Origin: Spirochaetia bacterium
GTDB taxonomy: Bacteria > Spirochaetota > Spirochaetia > PWKH01
Direction of reading: 5' to 3'
DNA: 5,043 nt
Assembly: GCA_007128345.1 (NCBI GenBank)
Contig: SKXS01000191.1
Location: 1-5,043, forward strand
Made by a program: the position numbers and the translations under genes. Positions 5,040 to 5,043 of the stretch are shown here, one piece after another. The stretch's first letter is position 1, and every line of letters begins with the position of its first letter. The notes under the pieces are model-generated. The model made no database searches and was not told where the DNA came from. It was given only the letters and a program-made list of their open reading frames with translations.

Positions 5040-5043
5040 AAAC

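Overview
The window reads as ordinary bacterial chromosome. It has compact genes, purine-rich ribosome binding sites and sigma-70-like promoter boxes, but no rRNA, tRNA, CRISPR array or recognisable insertion sequence. The host is not identifiable from this stretch. A strong AAGGAGG site and the mix of a uroporphyrinogen-decarboxylase-like protein, a lactonase-fold protein and an amidohydrolase would fit Bacillota or Spirochaetota, but this is a weak inference.

Layout, left to right. (1) Positions 1-839, plus strand: the 3' part of a seven-bladed beta-propeller lactonase (6-phosphogluconolactonase / carboxymuconate cyclase superfamily). Its reading frame is open to the left edge, so the gene starts outside the window. 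(2) Positions 840-1313: a gene-poor gap between convergent genes. It holds two ribosome-binding-site/start pairs that each lead only to a tiny ORF, plus stop-interrupted protein-like frames, and looks like a graveyard of decayed genes. (3) Positions 1314-2564, minus strand: a complete protein of the uroporphyrinogen decarboxylase / corrinoid methyltransferase superfamily. (4) Positions 2565-3009: a divergent intergenic region with a long imperfect hairpin just upstream of the minus-strand gene, and a plausible promoter plus a 12-bp bulged stem in the leader of the plus-strand operon. (5) Positions 3010-4929, plus strand: a tight two-gene operon of a small VOC (glyoxalase/bleomycin-resistance fold) protein and a 504-residue metal-dependent amidohydrolase of the 'chlorohydrolase' type, 9 bases apart. 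(6) Positions 4930-5043: a weak hairpin and a good TTGACA promoter reading out of the right edge.

The best-supported functional unit is the VOC-amidohydrolase pair, probably a catabolic step on an unknown C-N (or similar) substrate. The lactonase and the URO-D-like gene are convergent and need not be related to it or to each other. Base composition also differs: the lactonase is AT-rich in places (19 G/C of 60 at 421-480) and the amidohydrolase is GC-richer (32 of 60 at 4621-4680). This hints that the two halves have different histories. No clearly new defence or mobile system is visible. The most unusual items are the structured leader at 2927-2989, the hairpin at 2581-2629, and the relic-filled gap at 840-1313.
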